Of a stretch of DNA of 50,657 nt, positions 7,160 through 16,523 are shown piece by piece (the stretch's first letter is position 1; the number at the start of each line of letters is the position of its first letter). The notes under the pieces were generated by a model. The model was given only the letters and a program-made list of their open reading frames with translations. It was not told the DNA's origin and did not search any database. The position numbers and the translations under genes are program-made. The stretch comes from a virus. The stretch covers positions 1 through 50,657 of the IMG/VR virus record IMGVR_UViG_3300012917_000005, one strand, 5' to 3'.

Positions 7160-8961
7160 CCGGTAAAGTACTAGAACTTCACAATGTAATCCAACCAGAT
7201 ATGTTAGCTACTCGTATTACTGAAAAGTGGGTACAGTGGGAGACATTACGTCAGGTAAAGAAGAATGACTGGGAAGAAGTACGTAGATATGTCTATGCTA
7301 CCGATACTACTCAAACGACCAATAACCAATTACCTTGGAAAAACAAAACAACTGTCCCAAAACTCTGTCAAATCAGGGACAATCTTTACTCTAACTACAC
7401 AGCAACTCTCTTTCCGCAGCGTAAGTGGCTTACATGGGAAGCAAACGAGCGGGATTCTAACTCCAGAGATAAACGGGATGCTATAACCAACTATATGGCT
7501 TGGGTAGTTTCTCAACCATCTTTTAAACATGAGATGGATAAGATTATCATGGATTATATAGATTTTGGTAATTGCTTCGGTACTGTCGAATGGGTAGACC
7601 AAAGAGTACAACTACCAGATAAGACACAAGTAGGATATGTAGGTCCAGCAGTCAGACGGATCTCTCCTCTTGATATTGTTTTTAATCCTACAGCAGAAAA
7701 CTTCTATCAATCTCCTAAGATTGTACGTTCTATTATTTCAATGGGAGAATTAAGAGATTATCTCCAGAGGGTATCTACTGATGAAAATAGACAACGTTAC
7801 ATGGAGTTATTTGATTATCTTAAGAATATTAGATTCCATGCTAGAACGTTCCAAGGAGATTGGATCCAGAGAGATCATCTCTATGCAATGGACGGATTCA
7901 CCTCGTTTCGGGCGTATTTATTACAAGATTTCGTAGAGATCATAACTTTTTACGGCGATTATTATGATTACATCAATGACATATTCGAGAAGAATAGGGT
8001 AATTACAGTAATAGATCGCCACAAGCTGATCTCCAACGAACCAGGTCCTTCATACTTCGGTTATGCCCCTATATTCCATGTTCCATGGCGTAAGAAGCAA
8101 GATAACCTATGGGGTATGGGACCTCTAGACAATCTAGTCGGTATGCAATATCGAATGGATCATATTGAAAACATGGGAGCAGATGTATGGGATTTAGTTA
8201 CATTCCCAGTACAGAAGGTTAAAGGATTCGTCGAAGACTTCACATGGCAACCAGGTGAAAAGATATTTGTATCAGATGAAGGAGATGTAGAACTATTAGT
8301 ACCCGAAGTCAACGTAATGCAATCCGATATGAAGATAGAACGTCTAGAACAATTGATGGAACAAATGGCAGGCGCCCCTCGAGAAGCAATGGGATTCCGA
8401 AGTCCAGGAGAAAAAACTAAGTATGAAGTTCAACGTTTAGAGAATGCCTCCGCACGTATCTATCAAAACAAGATTAAGCAGTTCGAGGAACAAGAAGAAG
8501 AACCTCTTTTAAATGCCCTCCTAGAGCTAGCTAGACGCAATATGGTAGGTGCTACGACGATTAAGATATTTGATGACGAGTTTAAATTAGCTACTTTCCA
8601 GACCCTTACAGTCGATGATATAACAGGTATAGGTCGTATTAAACCTGTAGCTGCTAGACATTTTGCAGAACAAGCAGAACTCATTCAGAATCTTACTAAT
8701 CTTACTCAATCTAATTTATGGCCTACAGTTCAACCTCACTTTTCAGGAGTTAAACTTGCTAAGATATTAGAGAAGACATTCAATTTAGAAGACTTTGAAG
8801 TAGTGACTCCCTACGTAGCTCTTGCTGAACAAGCAGATGGCCAGAAGCAGGCTCAAGCTCTGGAAGAGCAGATGCATCAATCGACTATGACTGCAACAGG
8901 TTTAGGTAATGACTTCGATATGGGACAGAATCCACCTCAAATTCAACCTCAAGGACAATAA
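7156..8961 (+). CDS. Portal (head-tail connector) protein
   Basis: The 601-residue product has the size and design of T7-type portals. It has a helical N-terminal half, a beta-rich stretch ending ITVIDRHKLISNEPGPSYFG, and the long C-terminal helical stem including MEQMAGAPREAMGFRSPGEK at about residues 396-415 followed by the Glu-rich KIKQFEEQEEEPLLNALLEL. The C-terminus is Gln/Pro-rich. The start is GTG overlapping the previous stop. Position between terminase and scaffold is the standard order, so the portal assignment is strong. Confidence 0.8.
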   Translation: MTGKVLELHNVIQPDMLATRITEKWVQWETLRQVKKNDWEEVRRYVYATDTTQTTNNQLPWKNKTTVPKLCQIRDNLYSNYTATLFPQRKWLTWEANERDSNSRDKRDAITNYMAWVVSQPSFKHEMDKIIMDYIDFGNCFGTVEWVDQRVQLPDKTQVGYVGPAVRRISPLDIVFNPTAENFYQSPKIVRSIISMGELRDYLQRVSTDENRQRYMELFDYLKNIRFHARTFQGDWIQRDHLYAMDGFTSFRAYLLQDFVEIITFYGDYYDYINDIFEKNRVITVIDRHKLISNEPGPSYFGYAPIFHVPWRKKQDNLWGMGPLDNLVGMQYRMDHIENMGADVWDLVTFPVQKVKGFVEDFTWQPGEKIFVSDEGDVELLVPEVNVMQSDMKIERLEQLMEQMAGAPREAMGFRSPGEKTKYEVQRLENASARIYQNKIKQFEEQEEEPLLNALLELARRNMVGATTIKIFDDEFKLATFQTLTVDDITGIGRIKPVAARHFAEQAELIQNLTNLTQSNLWPTVQPHFSGVKLAKILEKTFNLEDFEVVTPYVALAEQADGQKQAQALEEQMHQSTMTATGLGNDFDMGQNPPQIQPQGQ

Positions 8962-9260
8962 TGTACACGGAATGGACTAGTCATCTTCCAGACCCAGAAG
9001 ATAAGAAAGAGTTCGAAAAGGCTGTTCTTAGATCTAGACATGTTTTAGAACGTCTAAGTACTATTTTAAGTATGAAAGAACATTCTATACAGATACATGA
9101 AACAGGTCTTAAACAGTTCGAAAGTCCAGCTTGGGACTATAAACAAGCATTCATTAATGGTCATAAAGCCATTATCCAATATATAAAAACTCTCATAGAC
9201 CAGAAAGAGACTAAGAATAATGACCGATATTCTAGACGAGACAAGCCTGCCAATAATTGA
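8961..9260 (+). CDS. Hypothetical protein between portal and scaffold
   Basis: A 99-residue, mostly helical charged protein begins MYTEWTSHLPDPEDKKEFEK. Small proteins of this sort often sit between portal and scaffold in T7-like phages, but I know no experimentally established function. The start shares TAATG with the portal stop, and the last 41 bases overlap the scaffold gene. Confidence 0.6.
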   Translation: MYTEWTSHLPDPEDKKEFEKAVLRSRHVLERLSTILSMKEHSIQIHETGLKQFESPAWDYKQAFINGHKAIIQYIKTLIDQKETKNNDRYSRRDKPANN

Positions 9261-9993
9261 TGAAAGTAAAGATTACTATCAAGAATTAGTAGGAGAGAAC
9301 AGGAAATTCAAGACCAAGGAAGACCTGGCTAAAGGTAAACATGTATCAGATTCGTACATATCTTTATTAGAGAAACGATTAGATGTTTCTAGACAAGAAT
9401 ATATGGATTTGAATCAACAGTATAATGCTAGGGCTAAGATAGAAGAATTGCTAGACCAAGCTAATCTTAGATCTTCTCAGTTAAGTAACGACACACCCAT
9501 AGTGAAAGACGATAAAATACAAGCCCCTCAATTTGATCCTAAACAATTAGATGTTCTCATCTCTAATAAAATACAAGAGAATGAAACGACTAAACGTCAG
9601 CAAGACAATGCTAACTTTGTAAGGGATAAAATTATAAAAGAATATGGTTCTGATTATCAGAACATAGTTAATAGACAGATCAATGAGTTAGGACTTACTA
9701 GAGAGGAATTCAATAGTATGGCTCGTATTCAACCTAAGGTCTTATTAAGATCTTTAGGTCTAGACGAACAGATTAGACAAGATCCTTTTCGTGCTCCTCC
9801 TCAATCTCAACAGAGAACAACTACGACTGGACCTACAGTAGAAAAACGTACTTGGGCTTATTATCAAGATTTGAGAAAGAAAGATCCTAAACTTTGGGAC
9901 TCTAAGAAAATAGCCGTTCAAATGCATAATGATGCTATCGCCTTAGGCGAAGACTTCAGAGATGGAGATTATTACGCATATGGACATACTTAA
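9220..9993 (+). CDS. Scaffolding (capsid assembly) protein
   Basis: The 257-residue acidic, helical protein has the scaffold signature near its N-terminus (FKTKEDLAKGKHVSDSYISL, then LEKRLDVSRQEY) and a long coiled-coil-rich centre. The end is short and mixed in charge. It precedes the capsid gene directly. Scaffold proteins guide shell assembly and leave before packaging. This role is inferred from position and the conserved N-terminal pattern. Confidence 0.7.
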   Translation: MTDILDETSLPIIDESKDYYQELVGENRKFKTKEDLAKGKHVSDSYISLLEKRLDVSRQEYMDLNQQYNARAKIEELLDQANLRSSQLSNDTPIVKDDKIQAPQFDPKQLDVLISNKIQENETTKRQQDNANFVRDKIIKEYGSDYQNIVNRQINELGLTREEFNSMARIQPKVLLRSLGLDEQIRQDPFRAPPQSQQRTTTTGPTVEKRTWAYYQDLRKKDPKLWDSKKIAVQMHNDAIALGEDFRDGDYYAYGHT

Positions 9994-10018
9994 CTAAAAC
10001 TAAAAGGAACAAACTCAT

Positions 10019-10978
10019 ATGGCAGGTTTTATGGATGCCAATACTCAGTTCCTAGTTAGAACTAATCTTTGGTCTCGTCAGATCAAAGAACTCTTACTAG
10101 ATGAACTGAACGCTATGAAGTTTGTCCGTATTTTATCTGACTTCCCTGATGGCTATACGTTAAATATTCCATCGATTGGTGAAGCTACTGAACAAGACTT
10201 TACTGAAGGTCAAGCAATTAAATACTCTGCGATGGATACTGGTAATTTTACCTTTTCCTTCGATCAGTATAAATATTCTGCTAATGCCATCTCAGAGAAG
10301 TTCAAGAGAGACAGCTACTATGCTGCTGATGTTATCGCTGCTTTCGTGCCTCGACAACATCGAGTCTTAATGGAAGGCGTGGAAACACGTATTCTCGCTC
10401 AGGCTAATAACGGACAGACTGCTTCTAACCCCAACATCATCAACTTGGCTGACCATCGTTTCGTCGCCACAGGTGTCAATACTGGTCTGGCTCTACCAGA
10501 CTTCGCTCGTGCACAGTATGCCTTAACAAAGGCTAACGTGCCACTTACTAACTTAGTAGGTGTTATTGATCCTAGTGTCGCTTATACGATTCAGACTCAA
10601 GCCAATCTTGTTAACTTACTCTCCCCGATGCCTATGTGGGAAGGTGTAGTGAAAGAAGGTGCAGTTAGTGGATTTAAGTTTAGGTTTAATCTTTATGGAT
10701 TCGATCTCTACGTATCTAACTATCTTCCTTCTATTGCTTCAGAAACAATTAGTGGTACTGCTGTAACCAGTGGTGTTGCTAATTACTTCTTCTCAGCAGC
10801 TCCTGGTGATACGTTACCATGGGTTGGAGGTTTCAGACAGATGCCTACCGTCTACTCGGAGTTCAATAAAGATCTCCAGCAAGAAGAATATCTGACTATC
10901 ACCGAGTATGGATTCAAGCTCTACCGGCCTGAAAACATGGTCACCATCTTAACCGCTACCGGCGTCGTGCCGAGCTAA
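10019..10978 (+). CDS. Major capsid protein
   Basis: A 319-residue protein, preceded by AAAGGAACAAACTCAT and following the scaffold gene, has the composition and length of an HK97-fold shell protein. It has a polar N-arm, a middle stretch VLMEGVETRILAQANNGQ, and a C-terminal region with VYSEFNKDLQQEEYLTITEY. Codon use is somewhat more GC-rich than in neighbouring genes, as expected for a highly expressed protein. The assignment rests on position, length and pattern rather than on a catalytic motif. Confidence 0.75.
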   Translation: MAGFMDANTQFLVRTNLWSRQIKELLLDELNAMKFVRILSDFPDGYTLNIPSIGEATEQDFTEGQAIKYSAMDTGNFTFSFDQYKYSANAISEKFKRDSYYAADVIAAFVPRQHRVLMEGVETRILAQANNGQTASNPNIINLADHRFVATGVNTGLALPDFARAQYALTKANVPLTNLVGVIDPSVAYTIQTQANLVNLLSPMPMWEGVVKEGAVSGFKFRFNLYGFDLYVSNYLPSIASETISGTAVTSGVANYFFSAAPGDTLPWVGGFRQMPTVYSEFNKDLQQEEYLTITEYGFKLYRPENMVTILTATGVVPS

Positions 10979-10993
10979 CAAGGAGGTAACATC

Positions 10994-11707
10994 ATGGTTG
11001 CTGGCTTTTGGTATAATCAGGATGGTCTCCCCATCCAATACGGCACTCAGAAGGCCGTATCTGACACTGGAGGCGATTATCTCGTCTATGGTGAAACTAG
11101 AGAAGTTGAACAATTAATTCCCTTAGTCCCTATGCAACAGGGCTCTGGTAATACTCCTCTCATTGCAGCTCCACCTACTTCGTTCGTAGGAACAGGTACA
11201 TTTGCTGCAGCGGGAATCACTTCTCCCAACGTTCAAATTCCTTTACAAATCACTGCTCCGATTGTTACTACTACGGGTGGTAATTTAGTCTTCACAAACA
11301 CTAACATCTTCTTCGAGGAAGTTACTGTTGAAAACTTAATTACATCTACAGGTGGTACTAGCATTGCAGTCGGATTAGCTGTAACCTCTCCAGGTTCTCC
11401 TAATTCTACGTTTGTACAGGCTACCCCTAATGCAGGTGCTCATTTAATCACCACCCTAGCTCTCGCAAATATGGTCGCTGGTCAGAGGGTTACATTTACT
11501 GTACCTTCTACTACCGGTCTGCGATGGGATACTGCAACTGCAGTAGGTACTAGCGGTGCTTGGTTAGGCAACGTTCCCCTTATCACTAATGCTATTACTC
11601 CACTGCCTAATTCGGCATGGATTAGCACTATTGCTACAGGTGCGTTTACTAACGGATTGCTTAAGCTTCGTCTTAGGTACACAATCTACGGTAATATTAG
11701 CTTCTAA
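10994..11707 (+). CDS. Putative capsid-associated structural protein
   Basis: A 237-residue product follows the capsid gene by 15 bases and has a very strong ribosome site (AAGGAGGTAA). It is rich in Thr, Ala, Val and Gly with few charges, suggesting a beta-rich virion protein produced in quantity, such as a decoration or head-fibre protein. It is followed by a 14-bp hairpin at 11725-11756. The specific role is unknown. Confidence 0.6.
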   Translation: MVAGFWYNQDGLPIQYGTQKAVSDTGGDYLVYGETREVEQLIPLVPMQQGSGNTPLIAAPPTSFVGTGTFAAAGITSPNVQIPLQITAPIVTTTGGNLVFTNTNIFFEEVTVENLITSTGGTSIAVGLAVTSPGSPNSTFVQATPNAGAHLITTLALANMVAGQRVTFTVPSTTGLRWDTATAVGTSGAWLGNVPLITNAITPLPNSAWISTIATGAFTNGLLKLRLRYTIYGNISF

Positions 11708-11724
11708 TTGGAGCTATTACATAT

Positions 11725-11756
11725 CTGGTCTGGGTCCCTTCGGGGACCTAGACTGG
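11725..11756 (+). terminator. UUCG-capped 14-bp hairpin, likely attenuator or mRNA stabiliser
   Basis: The arms CTGGTCTGGGTCCC and GGGACCTAGACTGG pair along all 14 positions (three G-U wobbles in plus-strand RNA) around a TTCG tetraloop. The wobbles and the stable UUCG loop favour the plus-strand transcript. No T-run follows, so it is a weak intrinsic terminator at best. Its place just after the capsid and its partner would tune downstream expression, comparable in position to the terminator after T7 gene 10. Confidence 0.6.
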
Positions 11757-11778
11757 TACAAATAAAGGATAAATAAAT

Positions 11779-12282
11779 ATGGCTGTTGTTGATCAAGGTC
11801 GACTTATTGATATGGCAGGATTGGACGATAGTATCAACAATACTAGAGTTCGTGCCACAAAGACTCCTATTACAGTAGGAGCAATCACTTTCCCTTCTAA
11901 TCCTATGGGAACTAATTATATTGAAGGTGCAGGTACGCCCATCAGTATTACGTCCAATGCTGCTCAAACACTTACAGCAGAACGACTTCTAACGGGAATA
12001 ATCACTATAAGCACTTCTACTGGTCTTACGGCTACATTTGATACTGCTGCTAATATAGTAGCAGGTGTAAATTTAGTAACTGCTGGAGCTGTTGTAGGTG
12101 ATTATATTACCACTCTTATTTGCAGTGGGGGAGCTAGCACAGTTACTTTAGCTGCTGGTTCAGGTGGTAGTTTTGATACTGCACAAGCAAGTAGAACAAT
12201 TACTACAGGTACTTCTAAATATGTTTGGGTCAGGTTAACTAACGTTACTCCTGGTTCTGAAGCTTATGTGATATACTTCTAA
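11779..12282 (+). CDS. Putative virion structural protein
   Basis: A 167-residue product follows the UUCG hairpin, with AAAGGATAAATAA ahead of its ATG. It is a Thr/Ala/Gly/Val-rich, beta-type sequence with motifs such as TITVGAITFPSNP-like N-terminal strands and VKWVRL-like ending KYVWVRLTNVTPGSE. No family is recognised. Position before a fibre-like gene suggests a tail or capsid surface protein. Confidence 0.55.
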   Translation: MAVVDQGRLIDMAGLDDSINNTRVRATKTPITVGAITFPSNPMGTNYIEGAGTPISITSNAAQTLTAERLLTGIITISTSTGLTATFDTAANIVAGVNLVTAGAVVGDYITTLICSGGASTVTLAAGSGGSFDTAQASRTITTGTSKYVWVRLTNVTPGSEAYVIYF

Positions 12283-13811
12283 TGGCAGATAAGGTCACTC
12301 TAGGTAGCGTAGCTAATATAGATAATAGTCTACTTACTACTATAAATAATAATAATGCTCTAACTACTTCTGCTATTAATAATACATTATCTAGAGATGG
12401 CACTACTCCTAATCAGATGTTAGCTACTCTGGATATGAATAACTTTCAGATAGTTAATCTTCCTTTCCCAAGTACAATCAATTCTCCAGCTAGGTTAGTT
12501 GATGTTACCACTCCAGGATCAATAACTATAGTTACTGCTCTTACAGGTACATCTGGTCATACAGTAGGATTCTTAGATGGAACTAATACTTGGTCAGGGG
12601 TACAGAATTTTAATGCAGGTGTTTTAGGAACTCTTACAAATCCTTCAGGATTTACTACAACGAATGTTTTCAATTCTTTCTCAGTTGGCGTGGATAATCT
12701 AGATGCCAGTGGAGTAGGAAATGTAGCAACTGCTTTAAACGTATACCATAATTTTGGAGGTTCTTCTACCAAAGGGGCTAGACAAGCTTTCACAGTATTA
12801 GCTCAACTTACAAGTCCGACTTCAGCGACTAATACGAATAGAAACTATGTAGGAGCTACATTCACAGGTCAAGCTGTTTCCGGTGATGGAGGTGGTATTG
12901 GAACTGAAAAGGGTGCTATATTTGGTATAAATCCTATAGCATTGTTAAATGCTGCTGCTACCAACATGGCTGCTCTTGTAGGCGGTGAAGTTAATATATC
13001 TGTTGCTTCAGGAGCTACAGTCTTAGATAAATACGGTTGGGCGATAGTTCAACTAAATAGTGATGTTGTTTCTGGTTCTAGAAATGACGGAGGTCTTTAT
13101 CTTGCTAATCAAGCAGGTGCTGTTGGTTGGAAATATGGAATTCAATTTGGAGATACTACTAATCAATTTCCTGTGAAAACTGCAGGTACGCTTATTAAGA
13201 CAGTAGGTGGAGCTACAGTTGTAAATGGTATTGATTTTAGTGCTACTACATTTAGTGGAAGTGCATTTGTATCCCCAGGATTTTCTGTAGGAGGCGGTGG
13301 TGCTTTAAGTTTAGGAACAACAGGTACTTCTAGCGGTATTCTTCAATTTAATGGAATTACTAGTGGTCAGATTCAAGTTCAAACAAATGCTGCTTCAAAT
13401 CTGTTAACCATTTCTCAACCAGTTCAAATAGGTATAATTGGGACTACAGCAGGTACTTTAAATCTTGCAGGACTCACTAGTGGTTCAGCTCAACTGAGTT
13501 GTTCCGCAACAGGTGGAACTCTTCAAGCAGGTGCTGGTAATCTTACTATAGACGCAAGTGGTAATCTAACAACTTCAGGTAAATCTAAGATTGGTAGTAC
13601 TACAGCTCCAGTATCTGGAGGAGATATAAATAATCCTTACTTATATGGAAGTGGTTCAAACTTTGGTATATACTTTGGTGCAGGTGCTCCTACGATATCT
13701 GCTGCTCAGGGATCTATTTATTTAAATACCACAGGAAGTACTACGGCTACTAGGTTATATGTCAATACAACTGGTTCTACTACTTGGACTAACTTTACGA
13801 GTGCTGCTTAA
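12282..13811 (+). CDS. Putative tail fibre or tail spike protein
   Basis: The 509-residue product starts in a TAATG overlap. Its sequence is repetitive, Gly/Thr/Ser/Asn-rich, with beta-strand periodicity throughout (for example GGTLQAGAGNLTIDASGNL) and a C-terminal end GSIYLNTTGSTTATRLYVNT, common in fibre tips. An N-terminal helical segment (MADKVTLGSVANIDNS) may attach to the tail. The receptor-binding role is inference from this composition and from its place before the lysis genes. Confidence 0.65.
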   Translation: MADKVTLGSVANIDNSLLTTINNNNALTTSAINNTLSRDGTTPNQMLATLDMNNFQIVNLPFPSTINSPARLVDVTTPGSITIVTALTGTSGHTVGFLDGTNTWSGVQNFNAGVLGTLTNPSGFTTTNVFNSFSVGVDNLDASGVGNVATALNVYHNFGGSSTKGARQAFTVLAQLTSPTSATNTNRNYVGATFTGQAVSGDGGGIGTEKGAIFGINPIALLNAAATNMAALVGGEVNISVASGATVLDKYGWAIVQLNSDVVSGSRNDGGLYLANQAGAVGWKYGIQFGDTTNQFPVKTAGTLIKTVGGATVVNGIDFSATTFSGSAFVSPGFSVGGGGALSLGTTGTSSGILQFNGITSGQIQVQTNAASNLLTISQPVQIGIIGTTAGTLNLAGLTSGSAQLSCSATGGTLQAGAGNLTIDASGNLTTSGKSKIGSTTAPVSGGDINNPYLYGSGSNFGIYFGAGAPTISAAQGSIYLNTTGSTTATRLYVNTTGSTTWTNFTSAA

Positions 13812-13945
13812 TGGAACAGAAAGTTAAAGCTTTATTAGGTGAATATGCATTTCAAATAGCAGCTCTTATGGCTCAAGTAGAGAAATTACAAGAGGAAATA
13901 AAGAAACTCAATGAAGACAAGCCCCAACGGTCGAAAGCTAATTGA
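13811..13945 (+). CDS. Small coiled-coil protein
   Basis: A 44-residue product runs from the TAATG at the fibre stop to TGA 13943-13945. Residues ~10-36 form an uninterrupted heptad-like helix (MAQVEKLQEEIKKLNEDK). It overlaps the lysozyme gene by 35 bases. Small coiled-coil proteins occur after fibre genes in many podoviruses. Function unknown; an oligomerising accessory factor is possible. Confidence 0.5.
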   Translation: MEQKVKALLGEYAFQIAALMAQVEKLQEEIKKLNEDKPQRSKAN

Positions 13946-14405
13946 ATCTTTTGAAGGTCTTATTCTTCAATCATATGATGATTATAACGATCATATAGTT
14001 CATCAAGGAGACACAGTCCATGGAACTCTTACTATTGGTTATGGGCATACCAGTGCTGCTGGCGATCCTAGCGTATTTCTTGGGCAAGAGATTACACAGT
14101 CTGACGCGGATAGAATCCTCGGATCAGACCTCGGACGAGTCGAACAAGAAGTAAATACTCTTGTTAAGGTTCCTCTAAATCAGAATCAGTTCGATGCTCT
14201 TGTTTCTTTCCATTTTAATACAGGAGCTCTAGGACATTCGTCTACTCTTATTCTTCTTAACGAAGGTAAGTATTCAGAAGCTGCAGATCATCTGTTATTA
14301 TATAACAAAGCCGGTGGGAAAATCTTAGCAGGTCTAATCCGTCGTAGGAAGGCCGAGCAGGAGCTTTTCCTGTCTAAGGCTACTACCCCTACCTGGCACC
14401 TCTAA
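13911..14405 (+). CDS. Endolysin, GH24 lysozyme (muramidase)
   Basis: The 164-residue enzyme should cleave the glycan strand of peptidoglycan. The GH24 pattern is present: LIESFEG with the presumed catalytic Glu15, TIGYGHT at about residues 43-49, and C-terminal NQFDALVSFHFNTGA and AGLIRRRKAEQELF. It ends abruptly at HL. The +1 frame stays open for 27 further codons downstream, so the true C-terminus may be altered (see findings). It has no signal peptide, so release would depend on the following holin genes. Confidence 0.85.
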   Translation: MKTSPNGRKLIESFEGLILQSYDDYNDHIVHQGDTVHGTLTIGYGHTSAAGDPSVFLGQEITQSDADRILGSDLGRVEQEVNTLVKVPLNQNQFDALVSFHFNTGALGHSSTLILLNEGKYSEAADHLLLYNKAGGKILAGLIRRRKAEQELFLSKATTPTWHL

Positions 14406-14487
14406 AAAACCTACCAGTGACGCTCCTACGAGCTTCTGGAGTACTTTTATTAGCATACTAACAAGAATATTTAGAAAAGGAAAATAA

Positions 14488-14721
14488 ATGAACAATGTAC
14501 TTAACGTTTTATCTAGTCTAGTCGGACCTACTCAGCTTGGTGGTTGGGTACGTGCTGCTATTGCTGCTGCAGGGGGCTTTCTAGTCGCTCATTATGGAAT
14601 GCAGTATTGGAATGGTGACGCTGTAATCAGTGGCATCGGTACTGCTGCTTCTGCCGTAGTTGTCGGCTTATGGTCATCTCTGTCTAAGGTAGCGGTTACC
14701 ACCGCTCCTGCTTCAACCTAA
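14488..14721 (+). CDS. Putative holin (small membrane protein)
   Basis: A 77-residue product preceded by AAAAGGAAAATAA has two hydrophobic stretches, about residues 19-38 (GWVRAAIAAAGGFLVAHYGM) and 46-66 (AVISGIGTAASAVVVGLWSS). Size, two membrane segments and position after the lysozyme are what is expected of a holin. No specific family is recognised. The next gene is a second holin candidate. Confidence 0.6.
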   Translation: MNNVLNVLSSLVGPTQLGGWVRAAIAAAGGFLVAHYGMQYWNGDAVISGIGTAASAVVVGLWSSLSKVAVTTAPAST

Positions 14722-15110
14722 TGTTGAGCTTACTCGGTTTAATCCTTCCTGGCTTATTTACTACGATTAGTAGTATAACTAATGCTATTGCCAATGAGAA
14801 GATAATTCTTCTTAAATCTCAGACTGAAGAAGATAAAATAGCTTCTCAGGAAAGAATAAACACTCTCGAAGCTAAGAAAGCAGCTCTATTAGCTGATAGT
14901 CAACATAGTAGTTTAGATATGTGGGTTAGAGCAGGTCTAGCAGTAGGTCCTGCTGCCTACATAACTAAGATCTTTCTCTGGGATAAAGTATTAAAGATGG
15001 GAGTTACAGATCCTGTCACTCCAGATCAATGGCAAGTCTTAATGGCTGTAGTAGGATTCTACTTCATTTATTCAGGTGCAGTATCTGTAGCAAGGATATT
15101 TAAATCATAA
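14721..15110 (+). CDS. 3TM-holin-like protein
   Basis: The 129-residue product has an N-terminal hydrophobic segment, a central charged helix (LKSQTEEDKIASQERINTLE), then the WVRAGLAVGPAAYITKIFLW segment and a final membrane segment VLMAVVGFYFIYSGAVS. The WVR-x-x-LA pattern and three-segment plan resemble the gene-transfer-agent-type 3TM holin family. It would help permeabilise the inner membrane at lysis, or regulate the neighbouring putative holin. Both starts and stops overlap neighbours. Confidence 0.6.
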   Translation: MLSLLGLILPGLFTTISSITNAIANEKIILLKSQTEEDKIASQERINTLEAKKAALLADSQHSSLDMWVRAGLAVGPAAYITKIFLWDKVLKMGVTDPVTPDQWQVLMAVVGFYFIYSGAVSVARIFKS

Positions 15111-16255
15111 TGCAAAAGATGACTCTACTGCAGTTAGTGCAGAATATATTAAGTGCTATGTCTTCTGATGAGGTAAACTCTATAGGAGATACTACTGAAG
15201 CTATGCAAGTAGCTACTATAGTTGAGACTACTTACTTCAATGTAATTAATAGAGCTGGTCTACCTGATCAATGTGAACTGTTTCAGTTAAATCCGTTTAC
15301 TGATGCTACTCAACCAGTCATGATGACTAGACCTGATAATATTGCTAAAATGGAATGGATTAAATATTTCAATACTAATCCTTTTCAAGGTACTCAGTTT
15401 ACAAGTCAATTCGGTGCTTTTAGTCATGGTCTTAATACAGATCTAATTACTAATGTTTGGAAGACTACATCTACAACTTCTAATACTGTCGGTACAGGTT
15501 TAAAGACTTTTACAGTCGCTTCCAGTACGTTACCAGCGTTCGCAGGACAACAAGTAGGTATAGCTAATGGAGGTGTCAATGTAATGGCTGGTACTGTATT
15601 TAGTTATATAGGAACTACTTTGATTGTTAATGTAACTACCATAGGTGGTTCAGGTACATTCAGTGCATGGAATATACAATCTACAGCAGGTCTAGGAGCT
15701 ATTCCTGGTTATCAATATGTAAGTATAGTTCCTGTTAAACAGTTCTTAGATATGACTAGTAGTTTTAATCCTACAGATACTAATGTTAATTCTTTTGATT
15801 TTAGAGTTAACGAACAGAACTTCTTATTCTACTATAGAAACGACCATCAACCTCAATATTGTACTATTCTAGAGAATTTCTATGTAGTCTTCGATTCCTT
15901 TGATGATTCACAAGATAGTACTTTACAAGCATCTAAAACCCAAGCATATGGTCAACTAGTTCCTACTTTCTTAATGGAAGATAACTTTACTCCTGTGATG
16001 GATGGTAAACAATTCCAACTATTATTAAATGAAGCTAAGTCTCTAGCTTTTTATGAACTCAAACAGATGCCTCATCAAAAGGCTGAACAAGAGTCTAAGC
16101 GTCAATGGGTTAATGTCGAGAAGACTAAATCTTTAACAGGTAAACCTACGTATTTTAATCAACTGCCTAACTTCGGTAGACGTGCTGGAACAGGTGGATA
16201 TTCAGGAATGAGGGATACAAATGATCGCTTCCTTGGCGGCTATCTCGCCGGATAG
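15110..16255 (+). CDS. Tail tubular protein A-like adaptor
   Basis: A 381-residue product begins with LLQLVQNILSAMSSDEVNSI followed by a helical segment (GDTTEAMQVATIVETTYFNV) that matches the design of T7 gp11-type adaptors, in which a helical N-terminal domain binds the portal. A beta-rich insertion (about residues 105-205) and a C-terminal helical part (LLNEAKSLAFYELKQMPHQK) follow. The protein directly upstream of the nozzle gene is normally this adaptor. No catalytic function is expected. Confidence 0.6.
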   Translation: MQKMTLLQLVQNILSAMSSDEVNSIGDTTEAMQVATIVETTYFNVINRAGLPDQCELFQLNPFTDATQPVMMTRPDNIAKMEWIKYFNTNPFQGTQFTSQFGAFSHGLNTDLITNVWKTTSTTSNTVGTGLKTFTVASSTLPAFAGQQVGIANGGVNVMAGTVFSYIGTTLIVNVTTIGGSGTFSAWNIQSTAGLGAIPGYQYVSIVPVKQFLDMTSSFNPTDTNVNSFDFRVNEQNFLFYYRNDHQPQYCTILENFYVVFDSFDDSQDSTLQASKTQAYGQLVPTFLMEDNFTPVMDGKQFQLLLNEAKSLAFYELKQMPHQKAEQESKRQWVNVEKTKSLTGKPTYFNQLPNFGRRAGTGGYSGMRDTNDRFLGGYLAG

Positions 16256-16523
16256 AACTAAGATGACATCAGATGATAGAATTCTGGTGTTAGAAATAAC
16301 AGATGGAAAGAAAGCTAATGATAGTCTAGTAGATGCTAATAACAATCTTCATGCTATCTTACTTCAGAATAATCTATGGACTTTAAAGTATGAACATGGC
16401 TTCTTACCTGGTCCTCTTAAAGGTCTATCTTTTACTAATTTTAATCTTCTTCTAAAGCATGTTAAAGAATATATTGAACGAAGAGGTATGAAAGTTAAAG
16501 AAATTGTTGATGTATGGCAATAA
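16221..16523 (+). CDS. Hypothetical protein between adaptor and nozzle genes
   Basis: A 100-residue helical, charged product starts 35 bases inside the adaptor gene and overlaps the nozzle start by 10 bases. It contains YIERRGMKVKEIVDVWQ at the C-terminus. No family is recognised. An alternative start at the ATG at 16263 (MTSDDRILVLEIT) would avoid the long overlap and follows GAACTAAG. I cannot decide between them. Confidence 0.5.
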   Translation: MIASLAAISPDRTKMTSDDRILVLEITDGKKANDSLVDANNNLHAILLQNNLWTLKYEHGFLPGPLKGLSFTNFNLLLKHVKEYIERRGMKVKEIVDVWQ

